Positions 1 to 5,131 of a stretch of DNA of 5,131 bases are shown here, piece after piece (positions within the stretch are counted from its first letter, which is position 1; each line of letters starts with the position of its first letter). This DNA comes from Candidatus Spyradosoma merdigallinarum (lineage in GTDB: Bacteria > Verrucomicrobiota > Verrucomicrobiia > Opitutales > UBA953). Below the pieces are notes generated by a model that had not been told where the DNA came from, ran no database searches, and saw nothing but the letters and a program-made list of their open reading frames with translations. The translations under genes and the position numbers were made by a program. Location: positions 1-5,131 of the forward strand of contig DVOG01000060.1 of assembly GCA_018713755.1 (NCBI GenBank), written 5' to 3'.

Positions 1-2
1 CG

Positions 3-965
3 TCAGTTTTCGAGCGGCACGGCGAAAACTTCGCCTTTTTCCCGGTCGAAAATGAGATCGAAGCGGGAAAGCGCGTCCAGCCCGAGCAGGATTTTCTGCG
101 GCGCGTTCCCGACGGGCGGGAGCAGCTCCGGCGAAATGTTCTTCAGCGAGAAATCTTCGGAAAACTTCAATTCGCCGGGAACGCCGAACGCGATTTCTAC
201 GTTCTGCGTTCCCGCGGCGGTCGTCGTCACGGCGCGGATTTTTTCCGGGCGCGCGCCGATCCAAAAATCCGCGGGAACGGACGAGCCCACGGCGCCGCAG
301 TCGATCAGCGCGGGAAGGACGCGCCCGTCCTTCGGCGAGGAAATCATGACAAGCACGCAGTCCGTTTCGGGAACGGCGCGGACGTCGAGCTTCTTTTTTC
401 CCGGCGTGCCCGCGAGCCCTTCGCGGTCGAGCCACGCGAGCGTGCGGTTTTTGAAAGAAACGCGGCAGGGCGCGAGCGCGATCGTGTTCATGCCGAGAAT
501 GCCCGCGACGTCGTTCAGCTCCGGGAGCGCGGCGCGCAGCCCGCGCAGATCGACGAGCGGCATGAAGAAATCCGAAAACGCGTTCCCGCCGACGGAAAAT
601 TCCGCGACGGCCATCAGCGGAATTTTCTGCGCAGGCATCGCGTAGGCGTTCTGTTCGGCGGGATTCGTCGAAACGATGCGCAGCTTCGCGTCGGGGAAAT
701 TTTTCCGCGCCCACGAAAGATCGAGCGAAGTGTGGGATGCGCCGGTGTCCACGAGCATTTTCGCGGGAACTCCGTTGACTTTCGCTTCGACGAGAAACAT
801 CCGCTCGCCGGGTAGCGGCACGGGAACGCCGAAGGCGAAAGCCGTTTTTTTCGGGCGGAAATCTTCCGTGAAGTCCGGCGTTCCCGCGGAGGCGGAAACG
901 TCGGGAGCCGTCGTCGCGAAAAGCGCCGGCAGGCAGAAAAGCAAAGCGAGAATGCGGGTTTTCAT
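3..965 (-). CDS. Secreted two-lobed retropepsin-like aspartic protease family protein
   Basis: The gene encodes 320 residues with an ATG start and a TGA stop. The N-terminus is a Sec signal peptide: Lys2 and Arg4, a hydrophobic core at about residues 5-20, and likely signal peptidase I sites after Ala25 or Ala27. The mature protein therefore probably acts in the periplasm or outside the cell. Two retropepsin-like halves follow. The first has MLVDTGASHTS (Asp73-Thr74-Gly75) and a later ILGMN (156-160), the usual hydrophobic-hydrophobic-Gly element of aspartic proteases. The second has ALIDCGAVGSS (Asp222-Cys223-Gly224) and ILLGLDAL (292-299). The tandem halves suggest a single-chain, pepsin-like bilobal arrangement with Asp73 and Asp222 as the catalytic pair, but Cys replaces Thr/Ser in the second triad. 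No PDZ domain is visible. It is the last gene after glgC and radC, 45 nt downstream of radC. Family assignment is good; peptidase activity and substrate are unknown. Eight copies of the CGGGAACG word fall in this gene. Confidence 0.85.
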   Translation of the reverse strand: MKTRILALLFCLPALFATTAPDVSASAGTPDFTEDFRPKKTAFAFGVPVPLPGERMFLVEAKVNGVPAKMLVDTGASHTSLDLSWARKNFPDAKLRIVSTNPAEQNAYAMPAQKIPLMAVAEFSVGGNAFSDFFMPLVDLRGLRAALPELNDVAGILGMNTIALAPCRVSFKNRTLAWLDREGLAGTPGKKKLDVRAVPETDCVLVMISSPKDGRVLPALIDCGAVGSSVPADFWIGARPEKIRAVTTTAAGTQNVEIAFGVPGELKFSEDFSLKNISPELLPPVGNAPQKILLGLDALSRFDLIFDREKGEVFAVPLEN

Positions 966-1010
966 GGGAAAAAAATAAAGAGCGTGTCGGCGTTGCGCGA
1001 ATGCTTTCTT

Positions 1011-1706
1011 TCAGAGCAATCCCGCCTCGACGAACGAAAAATAGCCGCGCGCGTGCGGCGGGATGTTGCGTCTGCCGACGATGACGTGATCGAGCAGACG
1101 AATTTCGAAAATTCTGCACGCTTCGGCGAGCGATTTCGTAATGCGCAAATCGCTCGAGGATGGCGAGGAATCGCCGCTCGGGTGATTGTGGATCAGTGCG
1201 ACGGCGGAGGCGTTCGCGCGGACGGCGGGCCGCAGGAAATCGCGCGGATGAAAAACGGACGCGCTCGCCGTTCCCGCGGAAATCTCGTCGAAGCGGATGA
1301 CGCGGTTCTTCGCGTCCGCGCAGATGACCCAGCATTTTTCGCGATCGAGCGGGAGCGCTTTCCTTTCGAAAAAATCGAAAATGTCGGAGGCGGACGCGAG
1401 TTGCGCGGAAAACTCCGTGCGCTCTTCGATGCGGCGGCCGATCTCGAACGCCGCGACGAGGCTGCAGGCGCGGCTCAAAGGCAGCCCGAGCGCGGTGAAG
1501 TCGGAAACGTCCCAGCGAGAAAGCTGAAAAAACGATCCCGCCGCCGTTTCCAGCACTTTGCGCGCGTCGTACTCCGGCGAGGTTTTCAGCCGCGCGCCGG
1601 TGTCGAGCAGCGCGGCGAGAAGTTCGTCGTCGCAAAGACAACGCGTCCCGCGGCGCACGAGGCGATCGCGGGGACGCAATGTTTCGCTTGGTCCGGATGC
1701 GGCCAA
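1011..1706 (-). CDS. radC: RadC family protein with JAMM/MPN+ metal-binding domain
   Basis: The gene encodes 231 residues, close to the usual RadC length. The N-terminal part (about residues 8-92) matches the RadC helix-hairpin-helix region: LRPRDRLVRRG, DDELLAALLDTG, then ALGLPLSRACSLVAAFEIGRR. The C-terminal MPN+ domain (about 103-231) contains FHPRDFLRPAVRANASAVALIHNHPSGD with the family spacing to PSSSD. This gives predicted zinc ligands His173, His175 and Asp186. The protein ends in the typical LLDHVIVG and GYFSFVEAGLL. All metal ligands are intact, so the protein is probably a functional metalloprotein. The old DNA-repair role of E. coli radC is doubtful and the biochemical activity of the family is unsettled. 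The start chosen is a TTG 16 nt after the glgC stop codon; a second TTG is available at residue 10. Neither has a Shine-Dalgarno sequence, so translation may be coupled to glgC. Expression as part of the glgC transcript is inferred from the spacing. Confidence 0.93.
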   Translation of the reverse strand: MAASGPSETLRPRDRLVRRGTRCLCDDELLAALLDTGARLKTSPEYDARKVLETAAGSFFQLSRWDVSDFTALGLPLSRACSLVAAFEIGRRIEERTEFSAQLASASDIFDFFERKALPLDREKCWVICADAKNRVIRFDEISAGTASASVFHPRDFLRPAVRANASAVALIHNHPSGDSSPSSSDLRITKSLAEACRIFEIRLLDHVIVGRRNIPPHARGYFSFVEAGLL

Positions 1707-1722
1707 TGCGGACGGGAGCGGT

Positions 1723-3033
1723 TTATTTTGACGCGACGTCGGGAAGCACGCCGAGCGTCGTTCCCGCGGGAACGACGGCGTCCTTCTTCACGATGAGCAC
1801 GCCGTCGCGGACGCAGATGCCGTCGCTTTCCCAGCCGTCTTCGATGCCGCGCGGCGAGAGCCGGCAGCCTTCGCCGATGCGGGCGTTCTTGTCGATGATC
1901 GCGTCTTCGATGATGCAGCCGGGAGCGATGCCGACGGACGTGCGGCCGGCTTTCTTGTTTTCTTCGATTTCGACGAGCGTTTCGTAGTAGTCCGCACCCA
2001 TCATCACGACGTTCTTCAGTGTCGACTGGTTGATGACGGCGCGAACGCCGACGACGCAGCGGTTGAGCTTCGCGTCGGAGAGAATCGCGCCTTCCGCGCA
2101 GATGACGCGCTCGAACGTGCAGGCGTTGACTTTCGCCGCCGGGAGAAGACGGTCGTGCGTGTAAATCGGGTCGTGCTCGTCGAAGAAGTCGAACGGCGGA
2201 ATCGGGTCGGTGAGCGCGAGGTTCGTTTCCCAGAACGAGCGTACGGTCCCGATGTCTTCCCAGTAATCGTCGAAAACGTAGGCGACGAGCTTATTTTTGC
2301 CGAGCAGTCCGGGAATGACTTCCTTGCCGAAGTCCTTCATGTCGTTCGCGAGGCATTCGTTGATGAACTTCCCGCTGAAGACGTAGATGCCCATCGAGGC
2401 GAGGCAGTATTCCGTGTCGGACTTGTCGGAAAGCCCGTCGCGGAGTGCGCCGTGAATGACGAGCGAATCGATGACTTTCGGGTCTTTCGGCTTTTCGACG
2501 AATTCGCTGATTTCGCTGGTTTCCCGGACGCGCATCACGCCGAGCCCGGAAACTTCCGCCTTCGGCATCGCTTTCGCCGCGATTGTCACGTCCGCCTTCT
2601 TTTCGAGGTGTTGGCGGATCATCGGGCGGAAATCCATGCGGAAAAGCTGGTCTCCGGAAAGAATCAGCATCAGGTCGTTGTCCTTCATCATGAAGTGCTG
2701 AAGGTTGTGCCGCACGGCGTCTGCCGTGCCCTGATACCACGCTTCGCTTTCCATGTTCTGCTCGGCGGCGAGAATGTCGACGCAGCCGCGCCCGAAGACG
2801 TCGAGCTTGTAGGTGCGCTGGATGTGGTGGTGCAGCGACGCCGTGTTGAACTGCGTGAGAATGTAAATGTTGTTGAAGCCGGAGTTGAGGCAGTTGCTGA
2901 TCGGGATGTCGATCAGGCGATATTTCCCGGCGAGCGGAACCGCCGGCTTGCAGCGGGACGCCGTGAGCGGATAAAGACGGGTGCCGCGGCCGCCGCCCAT
3001 GATGACGCAGATGACTTTCGGGGATGATGCCAT
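1723..3033 (-). CDS. glgC: Glucose-1-phosphate adenylyltransferase (ADP-glucose pyrophosphorylase)
   Basis: The gene encodes 436 residues, normal for GlgC, with an ATG start and a TAA stop. The enzyme makes ADP-glucose and pyrophosphate from ATP and glucose-1-phosphate, the committed step of bacterial glycogen synthesis, in the cytoplasm. The nucleotidyltransferase domain (about 6-275) has the nucleotide-binding IMGGGRGTRLYPLT and SRCKPAVPLAGKYRLIDIPISN. It also has WYQGTADAVRH (99-109), LSGDQLFRMDF with catalytic Asp128, FVEKPKDP with the glucose-1-phosphate-binding Lys181, and YWEDIGTVRSFWETNL. The C-terminal left-handed beta-helix (about 295-430) includes GADYYET, IIDKNARIG and CVRDGVLIVKKDAVVPAGT. 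Many of these blocks read like cyanobacterial and plant enzymes rather than the enteric type. The gene diverges from the GH20 gene across about 240 bp and is followed by radC after 16 nt. No glgA, glgB or other glycogen gene lies in the window. The upstream 20 nt are A-rich with no Shine-Dalgarno motif. Confidence 0.97.
   Translation of the reverse strand: MASSPKVICVIMGGGRGTRLYPLTASRCKPAVPLAGKYRLIDIPISNCLNSGFNNIYILTQFNTASLHHHIQRTYKLDVFGRGCVDILAAEQNMESEAWYQGTADAVRHNLQHFMMKDNDLMLILSGDQLFRMDFRPMIRQHLEKKADVTIAAKAMPKAEVSGLGVMRVRETSEISEFVEKPKDPKVIDSLVIHGALRDGLSDKSDTEYCLASMGIYVFSGKFINECLANDMKDFGKEVIPGLLGKNKLVAYVFDDYWEDIGTVRSFWETNLALTDPIPPFDFFDEHDPIYTHDRLLPAAKVNACTFERVICAEGAILSDAKLNRCVVGVRAVINQSTLKNVVMMGADYYETLVEIEENKKAGRTSVGIAPGCIIEDAIIDKNARIGEGCRLSPRGIEDGWESDGICVRDGVLIVKKDAVVPAGTTLGVLPDVASK
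1756..1777. repeat. 22-bp perfect palindrome inside glgC
   Basis: The left half is CGTCGTTCCCG and the right half is its exact reverse complement, with no spacer. Its core is two head-to-head copies of the iterated word CGTTCCCG/CGGGAACG (1759-1766 and 1767-1774). In glgC it encodes Val-Val-Pro-Ala-Gly-Thr-Thr near the C-terminus of the beta-helix, so it sits inside a conserved coding region. It could be a protein-binding site, or simply a by-product of the two genomic words being adjacent. Confidence 0.9.
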
Positions 3034-3145
3034 ATTCGAGACTTTTTGTTGTGATTAACGGTTGAGAAAAATTGTTCGGAAACGACGGGAACTGTATTTC
3101 GTGTCGCTTGCGTGCGCGTTTCGTTCTTTTTCAGGGAAGGGTTGG

Positions 3146-3161
3146 CGGGATGAAAATCCCG
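3146..3161 (+). other. Small hairpin with GAAA tetraloop in GH20 leader
   Basis: CGGGAT (3146-3151) and ATCCCG (3156-3161) can form a perfect 6-bp stem closed by GAAA, a GNRA-type tetraloop known to be stable in RNA. It lies 110 nt upstream of the chosen GH20 start. It has no U-tract after it, so it is not an intrinsic terminator. A short stem like this can occur by chance. Confidence 0.4.
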
Positions 3162-3214
3162 ACGGGGAATGCGTTGTATTTTATGCGGCGCCCCGGAAGT
3201 TGCAAGGAAAATTT

Positions 3215-3241
3215 CGGCGGGAACGCGCTTCGTTCCCGCCG
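3215..3241. repeat. Inverted repeat (11-bp arms, 5-nt loop) upstream of GH20 gene
   Basis: CGGCGGGAACG (3215-3225) and CGTTCCCGCCG (3231-3241) are perfect inverted repeats around the loop CGCTT. The arms each contain one copy of the iterated word, in opposite orientation. A third copy follows at 3249-3256. The structure ends 30 nt before the chosen ATG of the GH20 gene. No T-tract follows on either strand, so a classical terminator is unlikely. A leader hairpin that affects translation or mRNA stability, or a dyad bound by a protein, are possible roles but are inference only. Confidence 0.85.
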
Positions 3242-3271
3242 GCGTTGACGGGAACGGGAAAAGCGCCTAAG

Positions 3272-5065
3272 ATGCGCCGCGCTATGCCGATATTCCCCTT
3301 CCGCTTTCGGGCCGTTCTCAGAAACTTCTTTGCCGCCGCGTTGCTGGTCTGCCTCTTCGCGGGAACGCTCTGCGCGAGAAAAGATGACGCGGGAACGGCG
3401 GAGCACGCGATCATTCCCAAGCCGTCGAGCTACGTCGCCAAGCGCGGGAAATTCACCTTTTATCCGGAAACGCTCATCGTTTGCCCCGCGAAGAGTGCGC
3501 GGCCGGTCGCGCGCTGGTTCGCGAAGGAAATCGCGCGGGCGACGGGCATGAAGCTCAAAGTCGCCGAAAAGGGAACGGGAAAGACGACGCTGCGCCTCGA
3601 GCTGAAAAGAACCGCCAAAACCGGCGACGAAGGCTACGCGCTGGACGCGTCGAGTTCCCGCCTGAGCATCGTCGCGAAAACGCCGGCGGGGCTTTTCTAC
3701 GGGCTGCAGACGGTGCGCCAGATGATGCCGCCGGAAATCTATTCCCGCGTTCCCGTGAAGGAAAAAATTTCATGGAGCCTGCCTTGCGCGAAAATCGCCG
3801 ACGAGCCCCGCTTCGCCTGGCGCGGCGCGAACGTCGACTGCGGGCGCCATTTCTTTTCCAAAGAGGACATCATGCGCTTCATCGACACCATCGCGTGGCA
3901 CAAGATGAACCGCTTTCACTGGCATCTGACCGAAGACCAGGGCTGGCGCATCGAAATCAAAAAATATCCGCGCCTGACCGAAGTCGGCGCCTGGCGCTCG
4001 AACCTCCTCGTCAGAGAAAATCCCGCCTTCGTTCCCGAAGATTCTCCGCACTGGAACCGCGACGGGCTCTACGGCGGATTTTATTCGCAGAAAGACATCC
4101 GCGAAATCGTGAAATACGCGCGGGAACGCTTCGTCACGATCGTTCCCGAAATCGAAATTCCCGGGCACTCGACCGCCGCGCTGCTCGCTTACCCGGAATT
4201 TTCCTGCGACGGGCGCCCGCCCGCCTCGATCCCGCTCGGCGGCGGCGTTTTCGGAAAAGTCTACTGCCCCGGCAAGGAAAAGACGTTCACGTTTCTCACC
4301 GACATTTTGACCGAGGTCACGGAACTTTTCCCCGGCGAATACGTTCACATCGGCGGCGACGAGTGCCCGAAGGGCGCTTGGGAAAAATGCCCCGACTGCC
4401 AGCGCCGCATCCGCGAGGAAAATCTGAAAGCCGCGGACGGACACACCGCCGAAGAGCGCCTGCAGAGCTATACGCTCGCGCGCATTCAGAAATTTCTCGA
4501 AAAACGCGGGAAAAAAGTCATCGGCTGGGACGAAATCGTCGAAGGCGGCATCCCCGACGGCTGTACCGTCATGCATTGGCGCGAGTACGCCGACCCGAAA
4601 ATCGCTCCGCGCGCCGGGCATGACCTCATCGTGGCGACGCGGCCTTCCTGCTACTATAACTGGGCTTACAGTCCCGACGACAAGCCTTTCGTGCTTTCGC
4701 AGGGACGCGTGATGCCGATGCGCCAGGCGTGGAATTTCGACCCGATCCCGCGCGGACTTTCCGAAAAGGAGCAAAAACGCGTGATCGGCGCGCAGGCCTG
4801 TTACTGGGGCGAGAAAACGCCCAACGCGAAAGTGCTCGAGTTTCACTGCTTTCCGCGCATGTGCGCGATGAGCGAAAACACGTGGAGCGACCGCAAGGAC
4901 AGGAATTACGAGGAATTTCTTCAGCGCGTGAGCGTTCAGCAGAAACGCTACGTCTGCGCCGGCGTGAACGCGCGCCCGTCCGCCGAAGGACCGCTCCCGC
5001 AAGGCTACAAGGTTTGGGAAAAATACGAACTCCCCGCCGCCGTGAGGCGCCGCGTGAAAAAATGA
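3272..5065 (+). CDS. Secreted GH20 beta-N-acetylhexosaminidase
   Basis: From the ATG at 3272 the product is 597 residues; the ATG at 3284 is an equally possible start. Both place a Sec signal peptide at the N-terminus, with basic residues before a hydrophobic core at about 19-33 and likely cleavage near Ala35. No lipobox is present. The reading frame is open back to a TTG at 3062, but that would put about 70 non-signal-like residues in front. Residues about 45-178 form the GH20b-like domain (AIIPKPSSY). Residues about 180-540 form the catalytic barrel: FAWRGANVDCGRHFF (Arg184, Asp189), HWHLTEDQGWRIEIKKYPRL, PEIEIPGHS (His299) and HIGGDECPK. Further blocks are WDEI (419-422), CYWGEK (Trp512, Glu514) and PRMCAMSENTWS. 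Asp363-Glu364 are the catalytic pair for substrate-assisted removal of terminal beta-GlcNAc or GalNAc. CxxC at 373-376 is common in the related subgroup. No carbohydrate-binding module is visible. The target glycan is unknown. Confidence 0.95.
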   Translation: MRRAMPIFPFRFRAVLRNFFAAALLVCLFAGTLCARKDDAGTAEHAIIPKPSSYVAKRGKFTFYPETLIVCPAKSARPVARWFAKEIARATGMKLKVAEKGTGKTTLRLELKRTAKTGDEGYALDASSSRLSIVAKTPAGLFYGLQTVRQMMPPEIYSRVPVKEKISWSLPCAKIADEPRFAWRGANVDCGRHFFSKEDIMRFIDTIAWHKMNRFHWHLTEDQGWRIEIKKYPRLTEVGAWRSNLLVRENPAFVPEDSPHWNRDGLYGGFYSQKDIREIVKYARERFVTIVPEIEIPGHSTAALLAYPEFSCDGRPPASIPLGGGVFGKVYCPGKEKTFTFLTDILTEVTELFPGEYVHIGGDECPKGAWEKCPDCQRRIREENLKAADGHTAEERLQSYTLARIQKFLEKRGKKVIGWDEIVEGGIPDGCTVMHWREYADPKIAPRAGHDLIVATRPSCYYNWAYSPDDKPFVLSQGRVMPMRQAWNFDPIPRGLSEKEQKRVIGAQACYWGEKTPNAKVLEFHCFPRMCAMSENTWSDRKDRNYEEFLQRVSVQQKRYVCAGVNARPSAEGPLPQGYKVWEKYELPAAVRRRVKK

Positions 5066-5100
5066 CGCCTTCCCGCCGTTTTTCCGCTTCCGCGTCCTTC

Positions 5101-5113
5101 TTTTTTTTTTTTT
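5101..5113 (+). repeat. 13-T homopolymer after the GH20 gene
   Basis: Thirteen consecutive T residues lie 35 nt after the GH20 stop codon. The preceding bases are pyrimidine-rich (TTCCGCTTCCGCGTCCTTC) and do not form a GC-rich hairpin, so this is not a standard intrinsic terminator. Immediately downstream, ATGATGAAACCGACA (5115-5129) could be the start of another rightward gene. Equally, the complement could be the end of a leftward gene with TGA at 5113-5115. The window ends before either can be tested. Such a tract can vary in length by slippage. Confidence 0.85.
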
Positions 5114-5131
5114 CATGATGAAACCGACAAT

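Larger units (their letters stand above)
3034..3271. promoter_or_regulatory. Divergent intergenic region between glgC and the GH20 gene
   Basis: This is the only non-coding stretch over 200 bp, and it must hold the promoters for both directions. It is more AT-rich than the genes near 3034-3100. A weak rightward sigma-70-like candidate is TTGTTC (3072-3077), 17 nt, then TATTTC (3095-3100). Leftward candidates include TACAGT (complement of 3091-3096) and AACAAT (complement of 3071-3076), neither with a convincing -35 box. If the rightward promoter is real, the GH20 mRNA has a leader of roughly 160 nt containing two hairpins (3146-3161 and 3215-3241). I do not recognise any known riboswitch or operator. 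The functional role is inferred from gene orientation; the promoter boxes are low-confidence. Confidence 0.6.
104..4148. repeat. Dispersed iterated octamer CGGGAACG / CGTTCCCG
   Basis: Reading both strands I find CGGGAACG starting at 176, 272, 368, 821, 1767, 3218, 3249, 3360, 3390 and 4121. The complement CGTTCCCG starts at 104, 207, 581, 879, 1269, 1759, 3231, 3748, 4030 and 4141. A seven-base match GGGAACG lies at 3571. That is about one per 250 bp overall. Near-matches ending in T instead of G occur at about 762 and 3087. Copies fall in all four genes and in the intergenic region. In coding DNA they read as Val-Pro (GTT CCC), Gly-Thr (GGA ACG), Gly-Asn (GGG AAC) or Arg-Glu-Arg (CGG GAA CGC), so no single peptide motif or frame explains them. 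There is no direct-repeat array and no strand bias (11 against 10). Confidence 0.9.

Noticed and set aside
966..1010. Intrinsic terminator between radC and the protease gene (T-run on the minus strand)
   Set aside because: No stable GC-rich stem precedes the T-run, and the run directly abuts the protease ATG. It fits a short intra-operon spacer better.
1662..1669. GCGATCGC, identical to the cyanobacterial HIP1 word
   Set aside because: I noticed a single copy only, compatible with chance in GC-rich DNA. It does not support a cyanobacterial origin despite the plant-like GlgC.
2155..3027. 290-codon plus-strand frame opposite glgC
   Set aside because: It is antisense to the conserved catalytic domain of GlgC, and its Val/Asp/Glu/Arg-rich product has no recognisable motif.
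3062..3271. N-terminal extension of the GH20 protein from a TTG at 3062
   Set aside because: The extra 70 residues would bury the signal peptide, are not signal-like, and would cover the intergenic hairpins. ATG at 3272 or 3284 fits an exported enzyme.
3218..4148. CRISPR or tandem-repeat array suggested by repeated CGGGAACG
   Set aside because: The units are only eight bases, irregularly spaced, in both orientations and mostly inside genes. There is no repeat-spacer structure and no cas gene.
3481..4623. 380-codon plus-strand frame overlapping the GH20 gene
   Set aside because: The product is extremely Arg-rich and shows no domain. It is a shifted-frame shadow of the GH20 coding sequence.
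5066..5113. Intrinsic terminator for the GH20 gene
   Set aside because: The T-tract is present but the bases before it are pyrimidine-rich and lack complementary arms. Only a weak 5-bp pairing (5045-5049 with 5066-5070) exists, far from the tract.
3770..5116. 448-codon open frame on the minus strand, opposite the GH20 gene, starting next to the T-tract
   Set aside because: It is antisense to a clearly functional GH20 catalytic domain. Its product is a low-complexity mix rich in Ala, Val, Arg, Phe and His, with no recognisable motif. Long antisense frames are expected in GC-rich genes with biased third positions.
5115..5131. Partial gene starting ATGATGAAACCG at the right edge
   Set aside because: Only five full codons are visible, with no independent support. 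A leftward gene end is equally possible, so it is mentioned but not annotated as a CDS.

Overview
The window carries four complete protein genes, with a divergent promoter region at about 3034-3271. On the minus strand, transcribed leftward, lie glgC (1723-3033), a radC-family gene (1011-1706) and a secreted two-lobed retropepsin-like aspartic protease (3-965). Their spacers are only 16 and 45 nt, so they probably form one transcription unit. On the plus strand, transcribed rightward, a secreted GH20 beta-N-acetylhexosaminidase occupies 3272-5065. The last 66 bases hold a 13-T homopolymer and possibly the first codons of another gene. No RNA gene, insertion sequence, CRISPR array, att site or replication origin is visible.

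The DNA is GC-rich (roughly 60% by eye). Two products have Sec signal peptides, and none of the four starts has a clear Shine-Dalgarno sequence. GlgC resembles the cyanobacterial/plant branch of ADP-glucose pyrophosphorylases, and the GH20 enzyme resembles those of glycan-degrading gut and environmental bacteria. This fits a Gram-negative, polysaccharide-using heterotroph, possibly of the PVC superphylum (Verrucomicrobiota, Lentisphaerota or Kiritimatiellota). That placement is inference; no phylogenetic marker is present.

The genes have ordinary, partly linked roles. GlgC commits glucose-1-phosphate to glycogen storage. The exported GH20 enzyme removes terminal GlcNAc or GalNAc from external glycans such as mucin or chitin oligosaccharides. 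The protease is probably periplasmic or secreted. RadC is a JAMM-motif protein whose cellular role is not settled for the family. I see no defence island or obvious new multi-gene system.

The most striking signal lies outside the gene list. The octamer CGGGAACG (complement CGTTCCCG) occurs 20 times in 5.1 kb, plus one seven-base match, on both strands and in several reading frames. It forms a 22-bp palindrome inside glgC and an 11-bp-stem hairpin just upstream of the GH20 gene. It behaves like a highly iterated genomic word, comparable to cyanobacterial HIP1 or to DNA-uptake sequences, and appears to drive local codon choice.
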